Positions 1 through 13,900 of a stretch of DNA of 64,000 nt are shown here, in pieces (position 1 is the stretch's first letter; every line of letters begins with the position of its first letter). Below the pieces are notes generated by a model that made no database searches, was not told the origin of the DNA, and saw only the letters and a list, made by a program, of their open reading frames with translations. The stretch is from Magicicada septendecula (taxonomy: Eukaryota; Arthropoda; Insecta; Hemiptera; Cicadidae). Where the stretch lies: contig CM068373.1 of assembly GCA_034769895.1 (NCBI GenBank), positions 283,807,379-283,871,378 on the forward strand, read 5' to 3'. Made by a program: the position numbers and the translations under genes.

Positions 1-820
1 ATGGTGCACATCGGCAGCAGAATGTGCATCTAGTGTGGAGGCGGAGGAGGCTATGGTAGCCCAACGGCTGCACACATGGGCTGAGTCAGTTAACCTACTG
101 CGACCGGGCAGAGAGAGAGCTCGTCGGCTGAGGTGAAAGCAACTCTCTAGGGGAAGAGCACCCCGATATCAAAGTTCCTGGTCCTCCAGGTTGTGGGTTG
201 GCTCTGAGAATTCACATATCCCATCTGTGATACTCCTTTATATGCGGAAAACAAGGTGGCCTTGACTCAGTAATGGGTTGTCGCTCCGCTGAAGACGAAA
301 AGAAGAAGTGTGACACGGTATGTTGGCTAACACACGCAGTTCAACGTGAAAACTAAATAAATTTAAATTAATTTACAAAAGAGGGCAACATTTAAATTTT
401 AATTTAATCAATCCAAAGAATACACAACTTGGGAGGGGCGAATTTTATAAATACCACTGTATTTTGTAATCAAAGACGCAAAACGGAAAGCATAGCCATT
501 AATCTACTGAATATAATCTATAGGAAGTATAATTACAAGAAAAGTGACAAAAGAAAATAAAAAAAGCAAATTTTGTAGCGGAATCAGTGGCAGTTCGCAG
601 GAAAAATTATCGCTTATTGTGCACGAAACTAGAATAATAATAACGAAAAAAGTAATACAAGTCTAAAATTAAGTTTCTTTCGTATTTTCCAGCCTTTACT
701 CTTTTTATCGCTTTCAACCATTGTGCTGTAAAATGTTGTGTTTAAAATAATTATAAATTTTAGCTTATATTTTATGTTTGCAGTAAGGAGGAAATCGGTA
801 TTAGAGTAAGTCAAGGCGGT
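1..820. other. Upstream intergenic stretch, no gene recognised
   Basis: No coding region can be supported. The first 360 bases are GC-richer than the rest and contain a cctggtcctccaggttg block of a kind I associate with the 3' ends of insect LINEs, so a LINE 3' remnant is possible. From 340 to 820 the sequence is AT-rich with only short chance ORFs. Confidence 0.35.
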
Positions 821-1175
821 GCTTCTTCTTCTTCTTCTTCTAATAGTTCCTATCCGTTTCGGATGTTGGATATCATACAGATTATTTTTAGTTTCCGTAC
901 TGCGGCATGGAATAAGTCAGTTGTGTTCATGCCAAACCAGGTCCTTAAATTTCTCAGCCATGATATTCTCGGCCGCCCAACTCCTCTTTTTCCAAGTACT
1001 TTTCCTTGTAGTATGGACTGCAATAAGTAAAATCTCTATTCGTTTCTCTTGAGATTCCCAGATAGTGAAGGTTTCTTACCATCACTGTGTAACTTTATCT
1101 TTCTAAGAACTTCAACATTAGTTATATGTGCTGTTCATGAAATACTCAGTATTCTACGGTAAAGCCACATTTCGA
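821..1175 (-). mobile_element. LINE C-terminal remnant (RTE-like, - strand)
   Basis: Read on the minus strand, this gives broken pieces of the C-terminal tail that follows the reverse transcriptase in many insect RTE-type LINEs: a WLYRRIL-type block, then SWTAHITNVEVLRKI, then a KEKYLEK-type block. Stops and frame changes separate the pieces, so it is dead. The 3' end falls in a (GAA)n tail, seen on the + strand as (CTT)n at about 821-840; simple-repeat tails are usual for this class. The endonuclease and RT proper are absent, as expected for 5' truncation. The assignment rests on recognising the tail blocks, not on an alignment. Confidence 0.6.
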
Positions 1176-1232
1176 AAGAAGGAGGTGCTACTATACGTCA
1201 ATTAAACGGGATACTCGGAAGTAACTATGAAT

Positions 1233-1430
1233 CTGGTAACACCAATACCAGGTTACGTAGGATTGCACGGCCGGTGTCATCTGGGAACACCAATACAAGG
1301 TTACGTAGGATTGCACGGCCGGTGTCATCTGGGAACACCAATACAAGGTTACGTAGGATTGCACGGCCGGTGTCATCTGGGAACACCAATACAAGGTTAC
1401 GTAGGATTGCACGGCCGCGGCCGGTGTCAA
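1233..1430. repeat. Tandem repeat, about 4 copies of a 48-bp unit
   Basis: Units start at about 1233, 1281, 1329 and 1377. Each contains caggttacgtaggattg (or the aaggtt variant) followed by cacggccggtgtcatctgg. Copies 2-4 look identical and copy 1 differs by a few bases. The last unit ends in a palindromic cggccgcggccg block. Because 48 is a multiple of 3, open frames of 16-residue period appear on both strands. I regard these as by-products of the repeat, not as genes. Confidence 0.9.
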
Positions 1431-1824
1431 CATAATGTAAAGCCGGGTTGTTAGGCCGTGGTCAGTTGCTAACACAGTGCAACATTAGTTGGCTAACGTT
1501 TCGAACCCACCCACCTTAAATCGTCTTCAGAACCGCTGCGAAGTGACAAATAACACGTGCGCCAGCTGTTACCCTTGACAGTCTCTTTGTTCTGAATTTG
1601 TCAGTATCTAACACTGTATTTTGGTCAAAACTTTATTTTGTAAAAAAAAAGAGACTGTAAGACTTGGCACAAATTGAAGCAGATTTATCGTTATTAATAG
1701 ACAATCAAGTTCGAGTGGCTCTCGAAATCCGTAGAGCGGGAATGATGCACCTTGCCAACGTTTGATAACGCTTGTCAAGATAACGCGTTGTGGCTGCAGT
1801 TATTGTAAACAGGGTACTACAGGT

Positions 1825-1962
1825 ATGGAGCCAAACAGGTGGACGAACCGTGTGGCTTTTGTCACCGGCGGCAACAGAGGTATAGGAGCAGCCGTCGTAA
1901 GGCATCTGGTCGACATTGGCGTCACCGTTGTAGCCTTTGATAAGAGAATTGATCAAATACAG
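1825..1962 (+). CDS. SDR gene, exon 1 (residues 1-46)
   Basis: It starts at the ATG in caggtATGGAG and ends at atacag before the donor gtacgt (phase 0). It encodes the Rossmann-fold first beta strand, the TGGNRGIG glycine motif and the second beta strand ending FDKRIDQIQ. An upstream 5' UTR exon is possible but I could not define one. Confidence 0.93.
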
Positions 1963-4900
1963 GTACGTCTACACTTTGTCAAACTGGTCTACACCAGCAC
2001 CTGAGACGAAAACACTCAATAACTCCAATTTCTATTAAAATTCAGATTACGTCATATTATAATTTCTTGCTCTATACATTTTTATGTGGTAAAAGATGGT
2101 ATCTCCAACATGAATAGTTAACACAGCCGGATAGTATGAAAAAGAAGTAAATCCAATTTTGTAAACGGTAAATAGTTGTAAAAGTAGCTAGTGCCCAGAA
2201 GTAACTGTAAAAAAAAAAAAAGAAACAGAAAATAATTTTTTCCTTTACACAGTTGGTAACTACTGTAATAAAATGCATGTATTATCACAATTGTAAATGT
2301 GATAATTGTATTATCACAATAAATCCATGTATACCACAATTGTTTGAATTGTAAGCGAAACATTTAATTACAATTCAAGCAAACCTCTGAAGATACAGAA
2401 TAATTTCTGTGAAACGTGCGCCACGTGAAAATAAACCTACTTGCAATGTATTTACTTAAAGATATTATATCACAATAAAGTATTCCAGTTTTCAATAACA
2501 TAACAAAACCAAAAAATTACTCTTGTAATTATCTTTATTTGTCGTTTACTCTTTGAACCGGCCTCGGTAGTTGCGACGAAACAACGTTTTTACCTGTTCT
2601 TACGCGGTCAATTGTGCCCCGCATTTTCACTTAATGACCGAATCTGTCAGTTAGAAACGTTCCTATTCCGAAATTTGATGAGATTTCAATTCTGCAACTT
2701 TTCATTTCTGCGAGTAACCTCTTTCCTCCAACATTTTTGTTACGTTAGGTTATGTTAGTTCAGGCTAGACTAGGAATTAATATAATTCTAATGGTAATAG
2801 TATAATAATAACATGAAAAAGTTAGTAACGATTGGCACCACCTTACGACAGTGTAAAGTTCACTCTACGATAGCACAGAGACACTTGATTGGTAGTAGCA
2901 GTATATAGACATGGAAACTGTCGTAGCATTCCATTACCATTCCACACGTCTTTGAGAGATGCAGTCTGTGTCTGTAGCTTATAGGACGATATTTTCGATC
3001 GCAATTGGCGGTCGTAATTGACAGGTTTCAAATTTCCACCTCGATCGCAACCGACTGGGTCGCAACTGATCACGCGCCATCCTACAGTGTACGCGTAGTG
3101 TGTGATATCGATACTATTAATACGCAGGAGCTCAGAAAGGATTTCCTTTCGTGGGGGGGGGTTGGAGGGTTTGTAAGTTTTGTAAATAAAACTACAAAAT
3201 AGTACCTGTTACAGGTATCGGGTATTGTTCAACGATCATCTGCCGCTACTGTTTTCGTACGCTCTGTCGCTTTTTGGCCGCCTGAAGGAGATCCCGAAGG
3301 GGGGGGGATCGAAACGTTTCACAGCAACCGCCTACAGCCTAACAGCCTATTTTTTTTTCTTTTAATAATTTTGAATGTAGAAGTAAATCCTATTTTGTAA
3401 ATGGTAAACAGTTGTAAAAGTAGAAACCGTCAGAAATAATTCTAAAGGAGAGAGAAATTAATTTTTTCCTTTACACAGTTAGTACGTACTGTAAAACAAA
3501 TGCACAATGTATTATGACAACAAAGTATTCGGGTTTTCAATAATCTAATAAAATTAACACATTACTCTTGTAATTATCTTTAAATTTCATTTACTCTGAA
3601 CTAGTTGAAGTGGAGTTACGGCCATTTAATCGCTCAGGTGCTGATATTGAAATTAGATATTAGAGTCAAGTATTATATATTAGATATGCCAAACTATTAT
3701 AAGGTATAATGTGGTTACATGTGTATAGCGTAAAGTTAGCTCAATGTGTGTAATATCTATACTATTATTACGCAGGAGCTCACGGGGGGGGTCTAGCGCC
3801 TTTGTAGGTTTTGTGAATAAAACTACAAAACATTGTGACGATTTCATTAATAAAAAATATGTTAATTAATTAAGTTGATAATGTATAAGCTGAGAAATTT
3901 TAAATTCTTAATAAAATCTCACATTTTTAAATTAAATCTTATTGCAATCATTAAATAATAATAATATTTAATATAAAGTCTAATAATAAAATAAAAGGGA
4001 ATGGAATTGTACAGAAAGGGTAAAGCTTATTAATTTATCCTGCATAAACAGGCGCTGACCAGAATTAACTTGTTTTCTGACCCCTAAATAAACTAAGTAT
4101 TATTGTAAATTTGTTATTATTTAAATAATTAAATAAGACCATTGTTACGTACTTTGATAACTTCTGCAACTAAGAATATCACTATTTTATTATTTAATCA
4201 AACCGTAGTCCTTTAATTAAAATTAGAAACACGGAACTACTTTTATGTTGCCTAGTAATTGTCTTGAGATTACTACTCTCCCCCTTAACTATTTCTGCCA
4301 CTTGGAATGGAGCGCTCACGCCGTAAGCAGCGTAAAGCGTTGTTTCGCTACGTATATATATAAAATGTGAAAGGCTTGTTTCAATGACTATTTAAATAAG
4401 TAAATTTGTGTGGTGATGACATCTCTCTCTATTATAAAATAACAAACTGTGCAATTTATACAGTATTACAAACAAGAAGGTGATAGTCCACTAATCTATA
4501 ATCATGTGAAGTGTATAACAGTGAAACGAACTTTCTATTAATGTATTCTAACTACAAGAATTACTAAGAGTTACTACAGTCGCCTGAGATGAGTGTACCA
4601 CACCCGGAATGATTTGACTTACTCCAAGAACTTCACCGTCACAGTATGATAAGGTAACGACAGACCTTCAAGAAACACCCGGAGGACCGAAGAACCAATT
4701 CTGCAGCAACTTCAGGAAACACACAGGTGACATGGAGGCTTGTCTTCCATGGTTAAGAGTTACAAAAAAATTATAGTCCACAAAAGACAATTTAACTTAT
4801 CATATTAAAGACTTTAAAACTTCTGTTTTAAATGTAATAACATTAAAGACTTTAAAAGACAGACACTATATGTAACATGTAGTCTAAAATCTAATAACAC

Positions 4901-7900
4901 TGGTTATAGCAAAAGAGTAAAAGTTTAAACTAAAAGTTTTGTTGTTTTAAAAGATTAATGAAAACCATTCTTCAAATGGTTAAATTTTCAGTATTGCATA
5001 TGGCAAGGTGACCATTAGTCGTTTAATATATTCAATCCCGGATCCGTGGAATAAATAAAATAGATGTACATCATATTTTGAGGGCCCTTTGTAAAGGAGT
5101 AATATCTATATATAATCATATAGTAAACTATATTGTTTGAGAACTTTCAATAGAGAACTTAATCACATAACAAATGTAATAAAGAGATGTCATCTGAGTA
5201 CCGAGTAAACTGAGTGCATAAATCAACAGTCTCCCCTTCCTAATATCCTGCTATAAGAATTGTTTTATTTGTTGTGATTATTTTCAGCTCGTCACAACTA
5301 AGGCAGCCTGTATAATTGGCAGATCCAATTATTGCGGGTTCCCTAAGTTATAACACAAGAGAAGAGGTTATAAATTGCGCCACTCTGCTTAATTGCTGTT
5401 GTTTTATAATTAATTGTGTACAGAGTGTCACAAATAAATTGCGCCACTCTGCTATTTTGCTATTTTCTGCTATTGAGCTGTTGTTTAATAATTAACTGTG
5501 TACAGAGTGTCACAAATAAATTGCGCAACTCTGCTAATACTGCTACTACTGCTGCTACTGCTGCTTTTCTGCTGTAATTTGCTTATTTTGCTAATGTGCT
5601 AATTTTGCGTAAGAAAAAAGAAAGAAGTAATTGCGTCCCGTTATCCCGCGCACAAAAGCTGTTGATCTATTCACTCATGTATTTCAATATGTGTCAGAGT
5701 TTTAAACAAGATAAAAATAATAATTAATATTATAGTAATATAGTATAAATAACTTTATTTGTAAATATAATATGTGTAAAGTAATATTAACATATAATCC
5801 CATGTAAACAAACCATGTAGGTACTTGTTAAAAGTCCCATTCATAAACGTGCCACATTCACGACAATCTCGGACATGTAAGTTTCCTGTTGCCGTTTGTT
5901 TAAAATTGTCATAGTTGGTCCACCCCAAGTTGAGTTAGACAATGTATTCACCCTCTAGTTGAGTCCCCCTTTGTAAGCAAAACAATGCCATTGTTTAAAA
6001 CTAGTCTGACCTACTTTCCAGCGTAACAGCTGATCGTTTAAATAGAAACTAATACAAATGTTTGATAATCTCTGTTAATAAATGTTTACCATGTACTAAA
6101 GTGTTTAGGAAATAATTTTGTAGTATAGAAGAGCAAATAATGTTGTGACTTAAATTTCAAATGAATAAATGACTCAGTTAACCCTCCCTTGTTAGATAAA
6201 ATATTAAACCCCATGTCCCAAAACAGTAAACTTGTAAACTGAGCCAAATAAATTAATAATAATAAATAAAGAGTCCTAAATAAATATGGTAAGTCGATAG
6301 GGAATAATTCTACGTAAGTTTTTTTAAAACCCCCAAAGTAATAATAAGTGAATAATAATGGCTGAATAAATCTTGAGTAAACAAATGTGTGTAACGTGTA
6401 GCAGTAAGTAAGAGAAAAGCGAATAATAATAAAAGTATAGTTGCTATAGCGAACAACCAGTGGTGGGCAGTTAGAAGAAATAAAGCGTGTTCAGAATGGT
6501 AGTGAGCTGCCACCCTCTCTCTATTGTATAAACGGTTGCCTCCCTAAACAATTGAAAACCACCCCTGTGTATTACAATGAATTGTGTAAAGTGTCTCCCC
6601 TTCCGCATAGTTTGTTTGGTTATTGTTAAAGAGATAATGATAATTATCTTCGTGAAATTCAGCTTCTCTCAATTAACTATAATCTAGAGTGGAGTATGGG
6701 ATCCTCTTTAGATTATTTTAGAAGTAAGTCTATGGTATATAATCAAGAAAGAATTATATACATGTAAAGTAACAAGTCACAACGGCGCCGGCTGAAAAGG
6801 ATAATGATGAGGCAGAAAGGTGCCAAGAGATCATTAATGAATGCTGAAAACTAACTTGTAGAGTTAGAGTAAGCTTATGTTAGTCGGGCCACAACATTGT
6901 GAGTTACGAGTAATTAGGGAAATTAGTATTAAGGATTCAAGATATAAGTCAGCACTGTAAGAAGTGAGATAAAGGGAATTTCACGAAGGAGAACATTTAA
7001 ATGAGAACAAGATCATTTAAAGAGAATTAGAAACAACATACCGTGTACTAATAATAAATAATAATAATAATAAATAATTACACACGGAAATCCCCAAACA
7101 TACTCCCGGTACATTCCTAAACAAATAAACCGCAGTCTGTGGGTTAAGCGGCGGAGTATGTGACGATTTCATTAATAAAAAATATGTTAATTAATTAAGT
7201 TGATAATGTATAAGCTGAGAAATTTTAAATTCTTAATAAAATCTCACATTTTTAAATTAAATCTTATTGCAATCATTAAATAATAATAATATTTAATATA
7301 AAGTCTAATAATAAAATAAAAGGGAATGGAATTGTACAGAAAGGGTAAAGCTTATTAATTTATCCTGCATAAACAGGCGCTGACCAGAATTAACTTGTTT
7401 TCTGACCCCTAAATAAACTAAGTATTATTGTAAATTTGTTATTATTTAAATAATAAAATAAGACCATTGTTACGTACTTTGATAACTTCTGCAACTAAGA
7501 ATATCACTATTTTATTATTTAATCAAACCGTAGTCCTTTAATTAAAATTAGAAACACGGAACTACTTTTATGTTGCCTAGTAATTGTCTTGAGATTACTA
7601 CTCTCCCCCTTAACTATTTCTGCCACTTGGAATGGAGCGCTCACGCCGTAAGCAGTGTAAAGCGTTGTTTCGCTACGTATATATATAAAATGTGAAAGGC
7701 TTGTTTCAATGACTATTTAAATAAGTAAATTTGTGTGGTGATGACATCTCTCTCTATTATAAAATAACAAACTATGTAATTTATACAGTATTACAAACAA
7801 GAAGGTGATAGTCCACTAATCTATAATCATGTGAAGTGTATAACAGTGAAACGAACTTTCTATTAATGTATTCTAACTACAAGAATTACTAAGAGTTACT

Positions 7901-10900
7901 ACAGTCGCCTGAGATGAGTGTACCACACCCGGAATGATTTGACTTACTCCAAGAACTTCACCGTCACAGTATGATAAGGTAACGACAGACCTTCAAGAAA
8001 CACCCGGAGGACCGAAGAACCAATTCTGCAGCAACTTCAGGAAACACACAGGTGACATGGAGGCTTGTCTTCCATGGTTAAGAGTTACAAAAAAATTATA
8101 GTCCACAAAAGACAATTTAACTTATCATATTAAAGACTTTAAAACTTCTGTTTTAAATGTAATAACATTAAAGACTTTAAAAGACAGACACTATATGTAA
8201 CATGTAGTCTAAAATCTAATAACACTGGTTATAGCAAAAGAGTAAAAGTTTAAACTAAAAGTTTTGTTGTTTTAAAAGATTAATGAAAACCATTCTTCAA
8301 ATGGTTAAATTTTCAGTATTGCATATGGCAAGGTGACCATTAGTCGTTTAATATATTCAATCCCGGATCCGTGGAATAAATAAAATAGATGTACATCATA
8401 TTTTGAGGGCCCTTTGTAAAGGAGTAATATCTATATATAATCATATAGTAAACTATATTGTTTGAGAACTTTCAATAGAGAACTTAATCACATAACAAAT
8501 GTAATAAAGAGATGTCATCTGAGTACCGAGTAAACTGAGTGCATAAATCAACAGTCTCCCCTTCCTAATATCCTGCTATAAGAATTGTTTTATTTGTTGT
8601 GATTATTTTCAGCTCGTCACAACTAAGGCAGCCTGTATAATTGGCAGATCCAATTATTGCGGGTTCCCTAAGTTATAACACAAGAGAAGAGGTTATAACA
8701 TAAAGTAACACCCGTTATTTTCTACTTATTTTGTTTCAGTCGAAAAGATACGCATTAAAAATAACATCAAAACGCATTTTGTATTACATCAAAACATTTA
8801 AAATTTAACAAAGTCATGAAAAATAAAGAAGACACCTTAAATTACACTATAAATATAACTAGTACGCCCCAGAACTAGCTGGCGAATGAGATATATTTTG
8901 TTGCTAGGTAAATTTCAATATTAGATAATTGGGTGCTGAGAGATGTTGCTTTTGTCAAACTACTAAAGATGCCGAATTTTTATTTTAATTAAACATTGTT
9001 AGCTATCAGATTTTGCAGATGTCCCGTGTCTGCTGGTGCACAGCCTTAGAGAAACAGAGATCAAACTCAATCATTTGGGAGTTGAGGCCCCCCCCCCCAA
9101 AGCGTTGAGGTACACGTCAAACGTAGAATTGTGGATTAACCCCCCCCCCCCCCCAAAAAACAACAGAAGAGATGATTATCAACCACACCCGTTATTTTCT
9201 ACTTATTTTGTTGCAGTCGAGAAGATAAGCATTAAAAATAACTAACATTTTGTATTACATCAAAACATTTAAAATTTAACAAAGTCATGAAAAAATAAAG
9301 AAGACACCTTAAATTACACTATAAATATAACTAGTACGCTCCAGAACTTGCTCACTAGCTGGCGAATGAGATATATTTTGTTGCTAGGTAAATTTCAATA
9401 TTAGATAATTGGGTGCTGAGAGATGTTGCTTTTGTCAAACTACTAAAGATACCGAATTTGTATTTTCAGTAAAATTCCTTATAACCTAATACCCTATTGG
9501 CTATAGTGTTTAATAATTTTTACTCTCTTATATTTTGCCTCACACCCCTTTATTTCGGGGGGGGGGGGTTTAGGTTAGAAGTACAATAACTTTGTTAAAT
9601 GGCTAATAAATGCATACAAGTTAAAAACAAAACTTGTAAAGAATTTAATTCTGAGAAAAATGGTGTAAATAAAGTCAATAAAAATCAACAAAAAATTCCA
9701 ATTGTTTCCAATTTTTCAAAATTTGTTTTTAGGCAAAGATTTTTCTGTTTTACGTCGGATATCATGAAACGTATGAGAGCTACAGTTCTGCGACCTGTTT
9801 TATTCGATTTTTTCAGGTCAAAAACCATAAGAAACAACAGAATTCGCCCCTTCCCAGAATTTCAGAAAGTCTTCATTTACCCGGGGGAACCGAAACCCGG
9901 GCGAAATCTTTCGCTAGCCGTAACTCGCTTACAAAGCGTTTCCGGACATATGTTTATATGAACTTTTTTTCTTCTTTTACACTATAGAACCATTTCTAAA
10001 ATTATTTCCCTCTCCTCCCGGGACACCCTGTATATAATAATAAATAAAACTTTATTTTTTTGCCTGTATGGTTTTATAATAATGTAATGCATAAATTTAT
10101 TTCAGTATTTTTTGGATACTGCTTTTTTTATGTAATGTTTCAGATGTAATTTCAGATGTGATGGTATTTATGATTTATGGTATAAAATATACTGCCCTAC
10201 ACGTCATGGTAGAAGTGCACTTGGACAAGATGAAATACATTTTTTTTAATTCGATTACGTTAGGCTGGACGATTTATTTTGTTTTGTAATGTAATAATTG
10301 GCCCCTCCTATAGACTGCTGCTTCCCAACCCCTCGAAGACCAAAGTCACCCCCTACTATCCGACCTATAGTAATCCAGTTAACATAATATTTCGGTGATT
10401 AGAATATTTCAATCCATACATACAGTTGCATTTCCAATTTTGCATAATAATAATAATTGGTGCGAAAGAAATTAACTGCCTAGCACGCTTATCATTTGCA
10501 TTGATAAGTCTTTCGAGCGATAACAGTGCAGACACTTCAAAATTCAACTTTTCATTATGTTATTTGAATTAGCAGTCTCTGTAATTCCAACTTTGTCATG
10601 TTTACTTGCTAAACTGTTAATTGTCATGTTTTGGACGAGGCCTTTCAGTGTTACCACCATTTTTCACCACGACAAAGGATTTGGGTCGTGGTTTAGGACT
10701 TGAAAATGGTGAAACACTGAAAGGCCTCGTCCGGAACATGAGAAATAGCCGTTTAGCAAGTAAATACGTTAAAGTTAAAATTCAATGTTTTGTGAGCGTG
10801 TGTGTATGGCACGCACACAAGAATTAGCAGTTTCCGATTTATCTAACCCCTCTACCAACTTGCGTGTGGGGCAATAGCGCCGTAATTTAATTCAGCTTCC

Positions 10901-13900
10901 TTGGAGACGACAAAGACGTCGCGTGTCCTGAATGCGGAAACATCCAGTCCCAAACTAATAGCAACGTTGAACGAAAACAATTTGTTTTAATCAAACATTG
11001 TTAGCTGTCAGATTTTGCAGATGTCCCGTGTCTGCTGGTGCACAGCTTTAGAGAACAGAGACCAAACTCAATCATTTGGGAGTTGAGGCACCCCCCCCCA
11101 AAGTGTTGAGGTACACGTCAAACGTGGAACTGTGGATTAACGCCCCCCCCCCCAAACAACAGAAGAGATGATTATCAACCACAACAGGCTGGACCTAGGT
11201 GAGACAGGGACTGAGCAGTTTACAAAGGGCATCATCATAACATTAAAACTTTCGTGGCCGGAGTAGTCAACTTCAGTCATCATCATCAATCGTGGCTCTA
11301 CACCCCTTGGTGTGTCTTGGCCTCCTCCAAGAGTCGATTCCATTCCTCCCTATTGCGTGCCCTGGCTTTCCAGTTTCTTATGTTCAGCTTTCTTATGTCC
11401 TCCTCTGTCTGGTCTTTGAATCTACTTCGGGGTCTTCCCCTTTTTCTTTTACTCATTGTTTTCTGGTAGAAAATATGTTTCGTAGGCTGTCTTTCCTCCA
11501 TTCTCTGTATGTTTCCAACCCATCTTAGCCTGTTTATTTTTATTAACCTGACAATGTCCGGTTCTTTGTAAAGATTGTATAGTTCATAATTATAGCGCCT
11601 GCGCCACATTCCATTTTCTTGTACTCCTCTAAATATTGTTCTCAGAATCCGTCTTTCACAGCTACCTAGAAGTCTCTCGCTATTTTTTGTCATAGCCCAG
11701 GATTCTGAAGCATATGTCAGCACTAGCCTGATAAGTGTTTTGTAAATTTTGCATTTCGTGCTTCTTGACATGAAGCTAGATATCAGGTGTTTTTTTTAAA
11801 TCCATAATATGTTTTATTTGTGAGATATATTCTTGTTCTTATTTCAGTGTTGTGTCGTTAGTACCGTTTATCTGAGAGCGAAGATATCTTTTACTGCCTC
11901 TATATTTTTTGTGTCTATTTCAAGGTTTTGAAGGGTTGGGTAGGCAACTTCAGTTAAATTATTATTTACTAGGCCGTCGGGCAGTCTGGCATCTCTTATA
12001 ACGGGTCGTTAGGACGTTGGGCCGTTTCTGCAGTCATCTTCAGTCGGTGTCGTGTTTATCGTCCTGGCCAGTTGGCGGAGAAGCATGACGACAAAAGAGA
12101 AGACCTACCGTAGCTGCATTAGAAACGTCTGTCTTTATAAGAAGAAGGCCACGGCCCCGAAAATAATGTATAACAGTCCAAAAAATAATAATTGGGTAAA
12201 CAGTCCGGAAAGTTTACAGAATGACCCTGTTGGGCAGTACGATGGAGCTGGACAGAGAGGTCTGTCTGTACATGTCAAATGGGCTTTCTTCTACCTGTGT
12301 CATGTGTGGCAAAGAAAATAATATTAAAGGTCCACGTTTGGTTCCTTGACCTGCTGAGAGGTCTTCTTGTGTCTTTGGTTTGTCATTTTAGGATGTCTTT
12401 TAGCATTCACTGTTCGCTTAATTGTTATATACGTCCTAACCAGAGTTTTACTTATGTCATCTGTAATAGTAACCGTAACGCTTACAATTTCCCTAATCTG
12501 TTTTCCTCTCGTCTCCTCTGTACCTTACGGCTAAAATCAATTTCCTTTTTCCTTAATGCTTCTTCTTTTGCTTATTTCAGAGACCATACCTGTCAATGTG
12601 TTTATACTTTCTACGACAACGAAATATTTTTCCTTTGTTATAACATACAATTTAGCAGGGGAATCGCGTTTCCTTCTAAGCAGTTTCTGTCTTCAATTGC
12701 GACACCCTATTTACACCCTATTTAATGAAAACAATTCTAAATACATTAAATACAAATTGTAAATATCTTGGCTGTGACATCACTTAGATGTGGATTATGA
12801 TGTTGATCATAAGTTGACTAAGTTTCAGTCAATATGTGTAGCACAATTCGTCGAGTGGTGTCGAGAAAAACAAGGAAAGAGACTCGACTAAAATTTTATA
12901 AGATAAAGGCTGTGCCATTATTATTGTTTAGTTCTGAAACTTGGATATGGTTGTATGGTTCTGAGTAGGATACAGGGATCGGAGATGAGACTCTTGGGAC
13001 CTGTTAAACGCTGCACACGAAGGGATAGACTCTACAGTGATGACGTTCGTAAAGAGTTGAACAATTTTAATATTTAAGATCCTATTGCAGAGGGCAAAGT
13101 GAGACGGTTTGTTGCCTGGCAGGTTGCCTAAGGAAGTTTGGCAACACAATCGTGTTCCACAACGAAGTATAATAAGATCTAGGAAGCGTTGGTGAAGATG
13201 ATGTATTCTTTTGGGACCGGAACAGTTGATTCGTCTACTCCTTGACAGAAGAAGACGAAGAAGCCAAATTGTGAATACACGTGATTGACACATATAGCTG
13301 CGCGTTAAGTTTTATTTCGCGTAAGTGGCAAAACTCGACATCATAGCTCAGCTGCAGAAGTCAAAAACAACTACAAGTTCTGGCCACTCGCCTGTATGGC
13401 CGCAACGGCTACATTTCTCGTCTATTTTCTCAATCTGAACCCTAATTCTTCCCTTCTAATCACTTTGCCACGTTCCGTTGAGGCCACTGCCTTTGTGGAG
13501 AGGCTTGTCTGCGGTACCGTGGCTGGAAAAGTCAGCCTATCTACTAGGCCTACTTAAAAAATTGATATAAAATAGAACCATCAAAATACGTATTCCGTAA
13601 ATATCAGTCATTATAACAGTAACAAATATGTATATAAAACCATCCTATTGTTAATTTGTTTCTAATCAACCAGTACTGAAAAAGAAATTTTCATAAACGT
13701 GATAAGAACTTTTTAAATTAATTATATAGATAACACTATTGACTCGAATCACACATTTTTTATTGGCAAAAAATTTTTAAACTTTCACCTGATAGCATAT
13801 CAGGTAATTAACAGGCTATCAGGTAAAAGTTTAACATTTTTTTAACAATAAAAAATTTGTAATCCGAGACACAAATTATATTATTAAATAATAATAATAA

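Larger units (their letters stand above)
2140..2560. repeat. Dispersed repeat, copy 1 (paired with 3370-3600)
   Basis: The segment from gaagtaaatcc through ttttttcctttacacagtt and on to ttactcttgtaattatctt recurs in the same order at 3370-3600. Copy 1 is interrupted at 2292-2467 by a small hammerhead-bearing element that is absent from copy 2. No coding potential; family unknown. Confidence 0.75.

Noticed and set aside
1191-1475. Open frames on both strands over the 48-bp repeat
   Set aside because: They exist only because the unit length is a multiple of 3; no start context, domain or conserved neighbour supports a protein.
9599-9961. 120-codon ORF
   Set aside because: Lys/Asn-rich low complexity, no known domain, and it ends in a repeat-like ggacaccctgtata block; more likely part of a non-coding repeat.
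10577-10820. Hammerhead in the 10.6-kb palindrome
   Set aside because: The CTGAAAGG...GAAC blocks resemble the core superficially but lack CTGANGA and GAAA and do not form stem II.
11298-11771. Uninterrupted minus ORF as a host gene
   Set aside because: The blocks SESWAMTK, RRILRTIFRG and RGRPRSRF with a (GAT)n tail are those of an RTE-like LINE, not a cellular gene.
12052-12762. Three overlapping ORFs of 68-148 codons on +
   Set aside because: Overlapping frames, no domain, no splice or start evidence; consistent with chance in intronic DNA.
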